Assembly (NCBI RefSeq): GCF_000319305.2
Contig: NZ_AMWJ02000002.1
Span: 2,611,001 to 2,675,000 of the forward strand
Origin: Pseudomonas bharatica CSV86
Lineage (GTDB): Bacteria; Pseudomonadota; Gammaproteobacteria; Pseudomonadales; Pseudomonadaceae
DNA length: 64,000 nt
Direction of reading: 5' to 3'
Below are positions 27,782 to 37,147 of the stretch, in pieces. How positions within the stretch are numbered: the stretch's first letter is position 1; every line of letters begins with the position of its first letter. Made by a program: the position numbers and the translations under genes. The notes beneath the pieces are model-generated. The model worked only from the letters and a program-made list of their open reading frames with translations, searched no databases and was not told where the DNA came from.

Positions 27782-27809
27782 GAACTCGGACCCGCCTTGG
27801 CCTGTCAGA
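27782..27809 (+). promoter_or_regulatory. AlgU (sigma-22)-type promoter of dsbA
   Basis: GAACTC at 27782-27787, 17-bp spacer, TCAGA at 27805-27809. The -10 and spacing are identical to the ErsA element. The start would fall about 45 bp before the dsbA ATG. DsbA is known to rise in mucoid, AlgU-active P. aeruginosa. Confidence 0.65.
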
Positions 27810-27856
27810 AAGACAAGTCGTTTCAGGGCGACTCAAAGACTGCACAGGAGCAAAGC

Positions 27857-28486
27857 ATGCGTAATCTGATTCTCAGCGCCGCGCTGGTAGCTGCCAGCGT
27901 TTTCGGTATGACTGCCCAGGCCGCGGAACCGGTCGCCGGCAAGGAATACATCGAGCTGAGCAACCCGGTGCCGGTATCCCAACCGGGCAAGATCGAGGTC
28001 GTCGAACTGTTCTGGTACGGCTGCCCGCACTGCTACCACTTCGAACCGACCATCAATCCCTGGATCGACAAGCTGCCCGCCGACGTCAACTTCAAGCGCG
28101 TGCCGGCCATGTTCGGCGGCCCATGGGATGCCCACGGCCAGATGTTCCTGACCCTCGAAGCCATGGGCGTCGAGCACAAGGTGCATGCCGCCGTCTTCGA
28201 CGCCATCCAGAACCAGCGCAAGCGCCTGACCGACCCGCAGGACATGGCTGACTTCCTCGCCACCCAGGGCGTCGACAAGGACAAGTTCCTCGCCACCTTC
28301 AATTCGTTCGCGATCAAGGGCCAGGTCAACCAGGCCAAGGAACTGGCGAAGAAATACGAGATCACTGGCGTGCCGAGCATGGTGGTCAACGGCAAGTATC
28401 GCTTCGACCTGGGCAGCGCCGGTGGCCCGGAAGGCGTGCTGAACGTTGCCGACCAGCTGATCGCCAAGGAGCGCGCCGCGAAGTAA
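27857..28486 (+). CDS. dsbA: periplasmic thiol:disulfide oxidoreductase DsbA
   Basis: 209-aa periplasmic enzyme that introduces disulfides into exported proteins. It has a signal peptide (ILSAALVAASVFGMTAQAAE). The active site CPHC (C56-C59) lies in FWYGCPHCYHFEP, with the cis-Pro region in TGVPSMVVNGKYRFD. CAGGAGC precedes the ATG. Its own promoter lies after the cytochrome terminator. Likely clients in this window include ZnuA, Ivy and the two-Cys sensor domain of the CSS-EAL protein; that is inference. Confidence 0.96.
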   Translation: MRNLILSAALVAASVFGMTAQAAEPVAGKEYIELSNPVPVSQPGKIEVVELFWYGCPHCYHFEPTINPWIDKLPADVNFKRVPAMFGGPWDAHGQMFLTLEAMGVEHKVHAAVFDAIQNQRKRLTDPQDMADFLATQGVDKDKFLATFNSFAIKGQVNQAKELAKKYEITGVPSMVVNGKYRFDLGSAGGPEGVLNVADQLIAKERAAK

Positions 28487-28492
28487 GCGGCG

Positions 28493-29353
28493 ATGATCAT
28501 GGCGCGCTGGAGAAGCGAGCGGGTAGTCGGCCTGTGTGATCCACGGATCAACGAGCTGCATGTCGGCGAGGACAACCTGCCAAGGGACGGTCGCCTGCGC
28601 CTGCTCAGCTTCAATATCCAGGTCGGGATCAGCACCGAGCGCTATCGACACTACGTGACGCGCAGCTGGCAGCATCTGCTGCCGCATGTGGGACGCGCCG
28701 GCAACCTGCAGAAGATCGGCGCGTTGCTCAACGACTTCGACCTGGTGGCCCTGCAGGAAGCCGACGGCGGCAGCCTGCGTTCGGGTTATGTCAACCAGGT
28801 CGAGCATCTCGCCCATCTCGGTGCTTTCCCCTACTGGTACCAGCAGCTCAACCGTAATCTCGGGCGCTTCGCCCAGCACAGCAATGGCGTGCTGAGCCGG
28901 CTCAAGCCGCAGTTGCTGGAGGACCACCCGCTGCCCGGCCCTGCCGGTCGCGGGGCGATCCTGGTGCGTTTTGGCGATGGCGAGGACGCCCTGGTCGTGG
29001 TGATGATGCACCTGGCCCTTGGCTCCAAGACCCGCGCCCGCCAGCTTGCCTATATCCGTGAGCTGATCGGTGGTTATCGTCACCAGGTGCTGATGGGCGA
29101 CATGAACACCCACGCCACCGACCTTCTGCAACATTCCCCGCTGCGAGACCTCGGCTTGATCGCGCCACAGGTCGAAGCCACGTTCCCCAGCTGGCGCCCG
29201 CAACGCTGCCTGGACCATATTCTGCTCAGCCCGAGCCTGACCCTGGAAAAGGTCGAAGTGCTTTCGCAGCCGATTTCCGATCATTTACCGGTCGCCGTTG
29301 AGATTCGTTTGCCTGACGCCCTGACTGTGGATACGCTTCCGGTTTTGCGTTAA
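28493..29353 (+). CDS. endonuclease/exonuclease/phosphatase (EEP) family protein (PA5488-like)
   Basis: 286-aa protein with the EEP/DNase I-like fold. Metal and catalytic motifs are visible: LLSFNIQVG, ALQEADGGSLR, GDMNTHATDLL and the closing DHILLSP...SQPISDHLPVAVEI. There is no signal peptide, so it is probably cytoplasmic. It starts 6 bp after dsbA (ATG 28493, or 28499) and may be co-transcribed with it. Substrate, nucleic acid or phosphoester lipid, cannot be told from sequence. Confidence 0.85.
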   Translation: MIMARWRSERVVGLCDPRINELHVGEDNLPRDGRLRLLSFNIQVGISTERYRHYVTRSWQHLLPHVGRAGNLQKIGALLNDFDLVALQEADGGSLRSGYVNQVEHLAHLGAFPYWYQQLNRNLGRFAQHSNGVLSRLKPQLLEDHPLPGPAGRGAILVRFGDGEDALVVVMMHLALGSKTRARQLAYIRELIGGYRHQVLMGDMNTHATDLLQHSPLRDLGLIAPQVEATFPSWRPQRCLDHILLSPSLTLEKVEVLSQPISDHLPVAVEIRLPDALTVDTLPVLR

Positions 29354-29377
29354 TCCCCCCTGATTGCGGGCCCGGGC

Positions 29378-31327
29378 ATGAGCGACGAAGCAGAGCGCTG
29401 GAAAGAGAAGTACCTCAAGAGCATTGAACAGCAGGAAAAGCTGGAGCGCCGTTGGGAGGCCCGTCTCGACCTGCTGCGTCGCGGCCTCGTGCGCAGTACC
29501 CTGGCCGCTGAGGGCAGCGACCGTGTGGTAGACGAGTGCATGAAGGAAATGCGCGATGTCATCCGCTCCGACAACATGGACGCTGGTCTTGCCGGACTCA
29601 TTCCCCGTCTCGAAAAAGCCGTGCTCGACTCCGAGCAGCGCCGTGCCACGCGGGTAACCCAGGTAATCACCGCGTTGACGTCGCTGGTCAACCAGCTGCA
29701 GACGCTGTCCTTGCCCAGCGAGGTGCGGCGTCCCTTAAAGAAGCTCGGCAAGCAGGTCGAGGCCCGTGCTGGCCAGTCGCGGGAAATCCCCTTGCTGTTG
29801 AGTGAGCTGAGCAAGCTGCAGGGCGAAGCGATCGGCGTGCTGACCCATCCCGAGGAACAGAACAGACCGGGCTTTCTGCAACGGTTGTTCGGCGGCCGCG
29901 ATGCTCCGGAAGAAGTGCCGGCGGCGGCGCAGGTGGGCGAGGCGCCTGTCGTGCTGGCCCCGCCGAAGGCGGAAGTTGCCCCGGTTGCCGATATCGACGA
30001 GCTGCAACCTTCTTCCCGGGCACCCGATGCATGCGCAACCAGTGCGCCTGCGCCGGCTATCGATACTGCGCCTGAAGTGCCTGTCCCTGTGACCACGACC
30101 GCGGTCGCCGAGCCTGAGGTTGCCGATCCGGCTCCAATGGAACTGGAGGTGGTGGCGGAGTCCGCCAATCCAGAGCCTGTCGAAGCCGTCCCTCACGAAG
30201 AGGAGCCTGTGCAGCCGGAGCCCGCCGTGGAGCTGACCGCGGAACAGATGCTCTACGCCCTGCCCGACGGTACCGAGCCAACCTACAGCTCGGTGGCGAC
30301 CCATATCGAGCACACCCTGCTCGGGCTGCTCAACGACCTGGCCCTGCCGGAGCGCCACCGTCCCCAGGCGGAGTCCATGCGCCAGCGCCTGGAGCATGGC
30401 CTCAACTGGTATGAGTTGCTTCCGGTGCTGGATGATCTGGCGGTACTGATGCTGGCCATCACCGACAGCGGGCAGCATGAGTTCGAAGCCTATCTGAAAC
30501 AGCTCAATGAGCGTCTGGAGTCGTTCCAGAGCCATCTGCAGGAGGCCAGCGAAGGCCACGCCGACAATCAGTCCGCCGAACGTGACCTGAACAGCCAGTT
30601 GCGCGAACAGGTCGACGGCCTGCACAGCAGCGTGCAGGGCGCTGCCGATCTGGACAGCCTCAAGCACGTGCTGGAAGGGCGCCTCGAAGGGCTGCTCGGC
30701 GTCATGGACGAGCACCAGCAGCAGCGCGACAAGCGCGAAGAGGAAATGGCCAACCGCCTCAAGGGGCTGTCCGAGCGGGTCGCCCACATGGAGCAGGAGG
30801 CCCAGGGCTACCGCGAGCACTTGGAGGAGCAGCGTCAAAAAGCCTTGGTCGATCCGCTCACCGGCCTGCCCAACCGCGCCGCCTGGTCCGAGCGTCTCGA
30901 GCTGGAAGTTGCTGAATGGGAGGAAAAAGGCGGCCAGTTGCTGATGGCGATCCTGGACCTGGATCACTTCAAGCGCATCAACGACAGTTATGGCCACCTG
31001 GCTGGCGACAAGGTCCTGAAGATCGTCGCCAATGAACTGCGCAAGCGTCTGCGTCCTCGGGATTTCATCGCCCGCTTCGGTGGCGAGGAATTCGTTCTGC
31101 TGGTGCCACAGACAACCGTGACGGGTGGTCTACAGTTGGCGGAGAGCCTGCGTGCAGCGGTGGAGGCCTGCCCGTTCCACTTCAAGGGTGAGCGGGTCAC
31201 CATTACCCTGTCGGTGGGTATGACCGAGTTTCGCGATGGCGAACGCAGCGACACGGTGCTCAAGCGCGCCGACGAAGCGCTTTACCGGGCCAAGCACCTT
31301 GGACGCAATCGCTTGCAATTGGGGTAA
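29378..31327 (+). CDS. dgcP: diguanylate cyclase, DgcP-like (GGDEF)
   Basis: 649 aa. The N-terminal 480 residues have no membrane segment: a helical part (1-150), a Pro/Glu/Val-rich linker (about 190-290) and a helical, coiled-coil part (about 390-490). The GGDEF domain follows (LVDPLTGLPNRAAWSERLEL). The active site is GGEEF (568-572), with the product-inhibition site RPRD at 559-562, five residues before it, so an active, feedback-controlled c-di-GMP synthase is expected. Architecture and position (after dsbA and the EEP gene, before ampDh2) match P. aeruginosa DgcP, a pole-localised cyclase. The linker composition differs from its neighbours. Confidence 0.88.
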   Translation: MSDEAERWKEKYLKSIEQQEKLERRWEARLDLLRRGLVRSTLAAEGSDRVVDECMKEMRDVIRSDNMDAGLAGLIPRLEKAVLDSEQRRATRVTQVITALTSLVNQLQTLSLPSEVRRPLKKLGKQVEARAGQSREIPLLLSELSKLQGEAIGVLTHPEEQNRPGFLQRLFGGRDAPEEVPAAAQVGEAPVVLAPPKAEVAPVADIDELQPSSRAPDACATSAPAPAIDTAPEVPVPVTTTAVAEPEVADPAPMELEVVAESANPEPVEAVPHEEEPVQPEPAVELTAEQMLYALPDGTEPTYSSVATHIEHTLLGLLNDLALPERHRPQAESMRQRLEHGLNWYELLPVLDDLAVLMLAITDSGQHEFEAYLKQLNERLESFQSHLQEASEGHADNQSAERDLNSQLREQVDGLHSSVQGAADLDSLKHVLEGRLEGLLGVMDEHQQQRDKREEEMANRLKGLSERVAHMEQEAQGYREHLEEQRQKALVDPLTGLPNRAAWSERLELEVAEWEEKGGQLLMAILDLDHFKRINDSYGHLAGDKVLKIVANELRKRLRPRDFIARFGGEEFVLLVPQTTVTGGLQLAESLRAAVEACPFHFKGERVTITLSVGMTEFRDGERSDTVLKRADEALYRAKHLGRNRLQLG

Positions 31328-31393
31328 GAGCGGACTGCCGGCGACACGTTATGCTATTGCATTACATACTTCTAAAAGGTAGTCCCCGTTCTC

Positions 31394-32179
31394 ATGAAAG
31401 TGTTTTTCTCCATCCTGCTGCTGGCGCTTCTAGCCGGTTGTACCCACGGCCCGGCGCTGCGAATCGACCATAGTTATGTCTCGGCCAACCAAAACAGCCG
31501 CGTCCAATTCGTCGTCCTGCATTACACCAATGCCTCGCTGGAACGCTCGTTGGCCTTGCTGACCCACGGCGAGGTCAGCAGTCACTATCTGATCAGCGAT
31601 GACGACAAAGGCACCATTTATCAACTGGTCGACGAAAACCGCCGCTCCTGGCATGCCGGTGTCAGCCAATGGGATGGCCGTACCTGGCTCAACTCTTCAT
31701 CGATCGGCATCGAAATCGTCAATCCCGGCTTCACCGACACACCCAGTGGAAGGGTCTGGCATCCCTATACCGAAGCGCAGGTACAGTCGCTGATCCTGCT
31801 GCTGAAGGATATCGCCAAGCGCAACGACATCCAGCCGAAGTACATCATCGGGCACAGCGATATCGCCCCGCAGCGCAAGCTCGACCCCGGTCCGCTGTTC
31901 CCGTGGAAGCGCCTGGCCGACGAAGGGCTGGCTATCTGGCCGGATGCCCAGGCGGTGTCGCAGCAGCAAGCACTGTTCGCGGTGAATCCACCGAATGCTG
32001 TCTGGTACCAGCAGCAACTGGCGCGGTTTGGTTATGCGATCGAGCAGACCGGGGTATTCGATGTTGCCACCCGTCACGTGATCGCCGCGTTCCAGATGCG
32101 TTTCCGCCCGCAAAATTTCGACGGCCAACCGGATGCGCAGACGGCCGCGATGCTGCAGGTCCTCAACAGCCAGCGCTAG
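31394..32179 (+). CDS. ampDh2: N-acetylmuramoyl-L-alanine amidase AmpDh2
   Basis: 261-aa lipoprotein amidase that cleaves the stem peptide from murein sugars. It has a lipobox (LLALLAGC, Cys near 16). The amidase_2 domain carries zinc ligands in VVLHYTNAS and in GHSDIAPQRKLDPGPLFPW (His and Asp). A C-terminal peptidoglycan-binding repeat (about 195-258, GYAIEQTGVFDVATRHVIAA) completes it. This domain order and the lipid anchor fit the AmpDh2/AmiD type, an outer-membrane enzyme facing the periplasm. Confidence 0.92.
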   Translation: MKVFFSILLLALLAGCTHGPALRIDHSYVSANQNSRVQFVVLHYTNASLERSLALLTHGEVSSHYLISDDDKGTIYQLVDENRRSWHAGVSQWDGRTWLNSSSIGIEIVNPGFTDTPSGRVWHPYTEAQVQSLILLLKDIAKRNDIQPKYIIGHSDIAPQRKLDPGPLFPWKRLADEGLAIWPDAQAVSQQQALFAVNPPNAVWYQQQLARFGYAIEQTGVFDVATRHVIAAFQMRFRPQNFDGQPDAQTAAMLQVLNSQR

Positions 32180-32195
32180 CAGGATCACTACAAAA

Positions 32196-32286
32196 CCTGT
32201 GGGAGCTGGCTTGCCAGCGATTGCGTCAGTCCGGACAACATCGCGACATTGCCGGCCCCATCGCTGGCAAGCCAGCTCCCACAGGG
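32196..32286. repeat. REP pair, outward orientation (locus 5)
   Basis: Here the forward copy comes first (about 32196-32221) and the reverse copy second (about 32258-32286), the opposite order to the other inverted pairs, with a 36-bp spacer. It lies between two genes in the same direction (ampDh2 and the EAL gene). Confidence 0.92.
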
Positions 32287-32391
32287 GGCAGAGGTCGCCT
32301 GCAAGAAGCTTCACCGTCAAAACCCCGCCAAACGGCCAGGACGATATCCAACCAAGTTGCTATACCTTTGGTATGAAACGGGATATTTCCG

Positions 32392-34014
32392 ATGTCGCCT
32401 GCCCTCCAGCTGTTACGCGGCCTGTTATATAGACCCTGGCTCCTGGCCTCGCTGGCAGCCTCGGCAAGCGCCTTTTTGCTTCTGCTGGGCAGCCTGGGCC
32501 TGGCCATGCACCAGGTGCAGGTCAATGAAAGCGAGCGCATGAACGCCCGCGGTGAGCGGTTCCTGGAGCGCCTCGAGCAGATCTTCGGTCAGCTCCGACA
32601 GGGCGTCGACCAGTTGTACAAACAGCCCGTGCGCGGCTGCAGCTTCGAAATGTATTCCGCTTTGCAACAGGTCGCCTTCAACAATCGCTTCGTGTTCGAG
32701 GCGGCCTATATCGATGATCGACAGATCTGTTCCAGCCGCCTCGGCGATCGCACCTTCCAGTCCTTGCCGCCCCCGGATATTCGCGGCCCGACCTATAGCT
32801 ATTGGCTCAATACCAGCACCGAACCGGACGATAACCGTGCGGCATTGATCCTCGGTCGCGGGCCGTTTCGCGTTTCCACCTCTCGCGGACATCTCACCGA
32901 TGTAGTCGATCTGCCCGCCGGCGGCAGCCTGCTGGTCGTTCTCGACCAGGGTACCCGTGCCGTGCCGGTTCTTGGGCCCGTACAACCTTGGCCACCGCCC
33001 AGCGGCGATTGGCCGCCAAGCTCGAAAACCGCCCTGATCGAGCTGCCCGACCGCCTGCTTTATCGAATGCCGACCCGATCACCGGATTACCAACTGGTGT
33101 TGATTGCCCCGCGTGTCAGCCAGCCGCTGAAGATGAGCGGTGCCCTTTGGCTGCTGTTTCCCGGCAGCCTGCTGCTGGCTTGGTGCATCGGCTGGGCGGT
33201 GTTGCAACTTATGCAGCAAAGCCGCTCCATGAGTTCGCAGTTGCAGGGCGCGTTGCGCCGGGGCGAATTGCAGGTGCTCTACCAGCCAATATTCGAACTG
33301 GCCAGTCGTCGCTGTGTCGGCGCTGAGGCCCTGGTGCGCTGGCGCCGCCCGGACGGTACCCTGACCAGTCCGGAGCTGTTCATCCCGCTGGCGGAAAATA
33401 CCGGGCAGATCCGCCAGATCACTGATTTTGTCCTGCAGCGGGTGTTCGATCAGTTGGGTCAACTGCTACGCGCCAATCCGCAACTGTACGTCTCGGTCAA
33501 CCTCGCGGCATGCGACGTAATGGTGCCGCGTATCGATCGGGTCGCCGCGCGCCTGCTGGCGAGCCATCATGTGGCGGCCAGCCAGATCGCCTTCGAGGTG
33601 ACCGAGCGTGGCCTGATCGATGTGGCGATAGCGCGGGACAACCTTCAGGCGCTCCGGGCGCTGGGCCATCAGGTGTTGATCGACGATTTCGGCACTGGCT
33701 ATTGCAGCCTCGCCTATTTGCAAACCTTGCCGGTGGACTGCCTGAAGATCGACAAGGCCTTTATCGACGCCCTCGGCCATGACGCGGCCAGCAGCGGTGT
33801 CGCCCCGCATATCATTCGCATGGCCCACGCCCTGCAGTTGCGGGTGATCGCCGAGGGGATCGAGTACGAGGAACAGGCCGTGCTGCTTAACAGCGAGGGG
33901 GTCAACTATGGCCAGGGCTGGCTGTTCGCCCATCCGCTGAACGCGCGGCAATTCGCCGAACTCATTACTCGCGGTCGCCGCCTCGGGCCTCGGCGGATCG
34001 ACGACGAAGCCTGA
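32392..34014 (+). CDS. CSS-motif c-di-GMP phosphodiesterase (EAL domain)
   Basis: 540-aa inner-membrane protein. It has helix 1 (about 17-40), a periplasmic CSS sensor domain with C83 and C113-S114-S115 (RQICSS), helix 2 (about 248-275) and a cytoplasmic EAL domain. The catalytic set looks complete: EAL at 312-314 (AEALVRWRRPDG), DDFGTGYCSLAY, KIDKAFIDALG and EGIEYEEQAVLL. CSS-EAL proteins are controlled by the redox state of the two cysteines through DsbA/DsbB and by periplasmic proteolysis. It has a weak ribosome-binding site and is tail-to-tail with kinB with no gap. Confidence 0.9.
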   Translation: MSPALQLLRGLLYRPWLLASLAASASAFLLLLGSLGLAMHQVQVNESERMNARGERFLERLEQIFGQLRQGVDQLYKQPVRGCSFEMYSALQQVAFNNRFVFEAAYIDDRQICSSRLGDRTFQSLPPPDIRGPTYSYWLNTSTEPDDNRAALILGRGPFRVSTSRGHLTDVVDLPAGGSLLVVLDQGTRAVPVLGPVQPWPPPSGDWPPSSKTALIELPDRLLYRMPTRSPDYQLVLIAPRVSQPLKMSGALWLLFPGSLLLAWCIGWAVLQLMQQSRSMSSQLQGALRRGELQVLYQPIFELASRRCVGAEALVRWRRPDGTLTSPELFIPLAENTGQIRQITDFVLQRVFDQLGQLLRANPQLYVSVNLAACDVMVPRIDRVAARLLASHHVAASQIAFEVTERGLIDVAIARDNLQALRALGHQVLIDDFGTGYCSLAYLQTLPVDCLKIDKAFIDALGHDAASSGVAPHIIRMAHALQLRVIAEGIEYEEQAVLLNSEGVNYGQGWLFAHPLNARQFAELITRGRRLGPRRIDDEA

Positions 34015-35804
34015 TCAGACCGGCAGGGCCATGTAGAACTGGGTCCCGTGTTCCGGCCGCGAATACACGCCCATACGCCCACCGTGCAACTGCACGATTT
34101 CCTTGCACAAGGCCAGGCCGAGGCCGGCGCCGCCCTTCTTGCGTCCGACCTGGACGAAAGGCTCGAAGATACGTCCTTGCTGGCTGTAGGCGATACCTTC
34201 GCCGCTGTCTTCGACGCTGACGATCACCCGCTCGCCGTGCCGACGGGCCTGCAGTCGGATATTGCCGTTCTTCGGCGTGTGCCGGATGGCATTGTCCAGC
34301 AGGTTGTCCATGACCCGATCCAGTTGCGCGATGTCCGCCTGGATCCGTGGCAAGGGCGAGCCCAATTCCAGTTGCAGTTCGATCTGCTTGGCCGCTGCGG
34401 CCTGGGCGTGGCGCACACGGGCGCGCTCGAGCAGATCGTCGAGGGCACAAACGCTGCGCTCGAGCTTCTGCTGGCCGCTCTGGTAGCGCGAGAAGTTCAG
34501 CAGATCGTTGATCAGTTGGGTCAGGCGCTGCATTTCCTCGCCGATGGTATCCAGCAGGTCGCCTTCGCGGCTTTCCTCGGGGAATTTGACCCGCTCCTTC
34601 AACAGGCCGAAGGCCATGTGCATGCCGGTGACCGGTGTGCGCAATTCGTGGGAGGCACGCAGGACGAACTCGCTGCGCACTCGCTCGAAAGCGCGCTGTT
34701 CGGTGACATCGTGCAGCACCATCACGGCACCGAGGATCTGCCCGTCCGGGCGACACACCGGGGTCAGGCTGTAGGTCAGGACGCGGTTTTCCTTGTCGAT
34801 CTCCAGGTGCAGGTCTTCCGGGACCCGCTCCAGGCTGCCGCCGCGCAGGATCAGGTGCAGTTGCTGGTCCAGTTCGGGGCGCTGCAATGCCTCGCCCAGG
34901 GGGCTGCCGGTGCGGGAGTCGTCCCAGCCCAGTTGGCGCTGGGCTACCGGGTTGAGGTGTTCAAGACGGCCTTGGCGGTCGATGATCAGCAGACCGTCGT
35001 CGATGCTGTCCAACACCGCCTGCAAGCGTTGCTGGCCGGCCAGCAACTCATCGACATTGGTTGCCTGATGCTCGCGCAGGGCCTCGGCCATCAGGCCGAA
35101 GCGCTTGGTCAGCTGGTTGATTTCCAGGGCAGAAGTCACCGGCAGGGTCACGTCGAAATTGCCCAGGCCGACCTGGTCGGCGGCGCTGGCCAGCGCTTCG
35201 ATGGGCTGGCCGAAGCGCCGGGCGATGCCGTGGGCGGTGAAAAAGCCCAGCGCCAGCACGGCCAGTGCGACCAGCCCGAGCACGCCCGACATCAACACCG
35301 CGCGATCCCGGAGATCTTCTCGGCATCGCGGATCTGTTCCACCGCCTGCTTGTGGTACGCAATCAGCGTGGCGCGCAGCTCGCTGAAAGCCTGGCCCAAC
35401 GGTTCGTCGACGCTCAGGCTGCGTGCCGGCGAGGCGGCGGCCTTCAGTTGCTGGAGAAAGTCCTGGTACTTGGCATTGGCCTTGGAAAACTCCTGTTCGT
35501 TGTCACTGAACTGGCTTTCATGCTGCATGCCTTCATCGAGCAACTGCTGGAACTGCGCCTGCAGGTCCGCCAGGACGCGTGGGTCGCTGCCGTCGTCGAG
35601 GAGCTGGGTCAACTGTTCGCTGAGGTTCTGCCGCAGCTTCAGGCCCATGTCGAGGACGAAGGTATTGTTGCGAATCATCGTCTGCTGCGAGCTGGCCATC
35701 TGCTGGACGCTCACCATGCTCAGCAACAGGCCGAGCAGTGCGACGGTGATCAGCGCGGAAATGCTTAGAAACAGCCGTGTCCGCAGCTTCATCGCCCATC
35801 TCAT
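34015..35804 (-). pseudogene. kinB: alginate-regulatory sensor kinase KinB, interrupted by a frameshift
   Basis: Two abutting frames together encode a full KinB. The first (35804-35292) has MKLRTRLFLSISALI, helix 1 and the periplasmic KinB sensor domain. The second (35298-34015) has helix 2, HAMP, PAS (LIIDRQGRLEHLNPV), HisKA (LRASHELRTP) and the ATPase (SVEDSGEGIAYS, KKGGAGLGLALCKEI). The break is at 35307-35311, where the coding strand reads TCTCCGGGATC; one extra C restores the helix-2 reading EKISRDRAVLMSGVLG. As written, the protein ends after about 170 residues without a kinase domain. All other domains look undamaged, so this is either a very recent mutation or a base missing from the sequence. 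KinB normally pairs with AlgB, whose stop overlaps this start. Confidence 0.85.
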
Positions 35805-37147
35805 AGGTTGTACTGCTTGCGCTTGCGATACAGGGTCGAGGCGTCGATGCCGAGGGTCTTGGCCGCCTGGTCGAGGGTATCGCTGGTGGCCAGCACCGCG
35901 CCGATGTGTGCCCGCTCCAGTTCATCCAGGCTCAATGCCGCGCCGATGCGCGGCGCGTTGCTGGCCGGCTGTTCGGCCATGCCGAGGTGGCTGACTTCGA
36001 CCTTCTCCTGGGCGCAGATGATGCTGGCCCGTTCGATGACGTTGCGCAGCTCGCGAATGTTCCCCGGCCAGCGGTAATTGAGCAGCGCGGTACGGGCTTC
36101 ATCGCTGAAGGCCCGGGCCGGGCGCGAGTACTCCTTGACGAAACGGGCAAGGAAGCGCTCGGCCAGCGTCAGGATGTCTTCGCTGCGCTCGCGCAACGGC
36201 GGCAGGTGCAGGGTAATGACGTTGAGGCGATAGAGCAGGTCTTCGCGGAAGCGGCCTTCGCGGACCATGTCCTCGAGGTTGAGGTTGGTCGCAGCGAGAA
36301 TGCGCACGTCGGCGCGGCGTGTCACCGGGTCGCCGACCCGCTCGTATTCCTTGTCCTGGATAAAGCGCAGCAGCTTGGGCTGGAGCGTCAGCGGGAAATC
36401 GCCGATCTCGTCGAGGAACAAGGTGCCCCCGTCGGCCTGGTTGACCCGGCCCAGGGTGCTTTCGCTGGCGCCGGTGAAGGCGCCGCGGCTGTGGCCGAAC
36501 AGCTCGCTTTCCATCAGTTCGGCGGTCAGCGACGGGCAGTTGATGGTCACGCAAGCCTTGCGTGCGCGCTTGCTCCAGCCATGGATGGCGCGGGCCAGTT
36601 CGCCCTTGCCGGTGCCGGACTCGCCGAGGATAAGAATGTTGGCATCGGTGGTTGCTACCTGCCGTGCGGTTTCCAGCACCACCATCATGGCCGGGCTATG
36701 CGAATCGAGGCCATCCTTGGGTTTGCGCACCTCGCCTTCGAGGGCCTCCAGGCGCGCCGAGAGTTGCCGCACCTCCAGTTGCTTGGCGGTAGCCAGGCGC
36801 AGCTGATCAGGGCTGCATGGCTTGACCAGGTAATCGGCGGCGCCGGCCTGGATGGCATCCACCGCAGTGTCCACGGCCGAGTGGGCAGTGACGATGACCA
36901 CGCGCATCCAGGGCGCGAGGATGCGCATCTGCGCCAACACATCGAGGCCGTTGTCTTCGCCAAGGCGCAGGTCGAGGAAGCACAGGTCGAAGACCTGACG
37001 CTGCAAGAGGGTCTCGGCCTGGGCCGCACTGTTGGCGGTGGCCACGGTATAGCCCTCGTCCTCCAGGCAATAGCGGAAGGTACGCAAGATGGCGGACTCA
37101 TCGTCCACCAGCAGAATGCGGCCTTGAGGCTCCGGGGCTGACTCCAT
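35801..37147 (-). CDS. algB: NtrC-family response regulator AlgB
   Basis: 448-aa alginate and virulence regulator. The receiver domain (residues 8-125) has the phospho-acceptor D59 in CFLDLRLGED. The AAA+ domain has Walker A GESGTGKGE, the sigma-54 contact loop GAFTGA intact, and Walker B GGTLFLDEIGDFP. A Fis-type HTH (DQAAKTLGIDASTLYRKRKQY) ends the protein. ATG at 37147 with AAGGAG is preferred to upstream in-frame codons. It is first in algB-kinB; the ATGA overlap couples them. In P. aeruginosa AlgB is needed for alginate and is dephosphorylated by KinB. Confidence 0.95.
   Translation of the reverse strand: MESAPEPQGRILLVDDESAILRTFRYCLEDEGYTVATANSAAQAETLLQRQVFDLCFLDLRLGEDNGLDVLAQMRILAPWMRVVIVTAHSAVDTAVDAIQAGAADYLVKPCSPDQLRLATAKQLEVRQLSARLEALEGEVRKPKDGLDSHSPAMMVVLETARQVATTDANILILGESGTGKGELARAIHGWSKRARKACVTINCPSLTAELMESELFGHSRGAFTGASESTLGRVNQADGGTLFLDEIGDFPLTLQPKLLRFIQDKEYERVGDPVTRRADVRILAATNLNLEDMVREGRFREDLLYRLNVITLHLPPLRERSEDILTLAERFLARFVKEYSRPARAFSDEARTALLNYRWPGNIRELRNVIERASIICAQEKVEVSHLGMAEQPASNAPRIGAALSLDELERAHIGAVLATSDTLDQAAKTLGIDASTLYRKRKQYNL

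Noticed and set aside
34015..35298. The 427-codon KinB kinase half as an independent gene
   Set aside because: Its first codons (MLMSGVLGLVALAVLALG) are the second membrane helix of KinB, with no ribosome-binding site; it is the continuation of a frameshifted gene.
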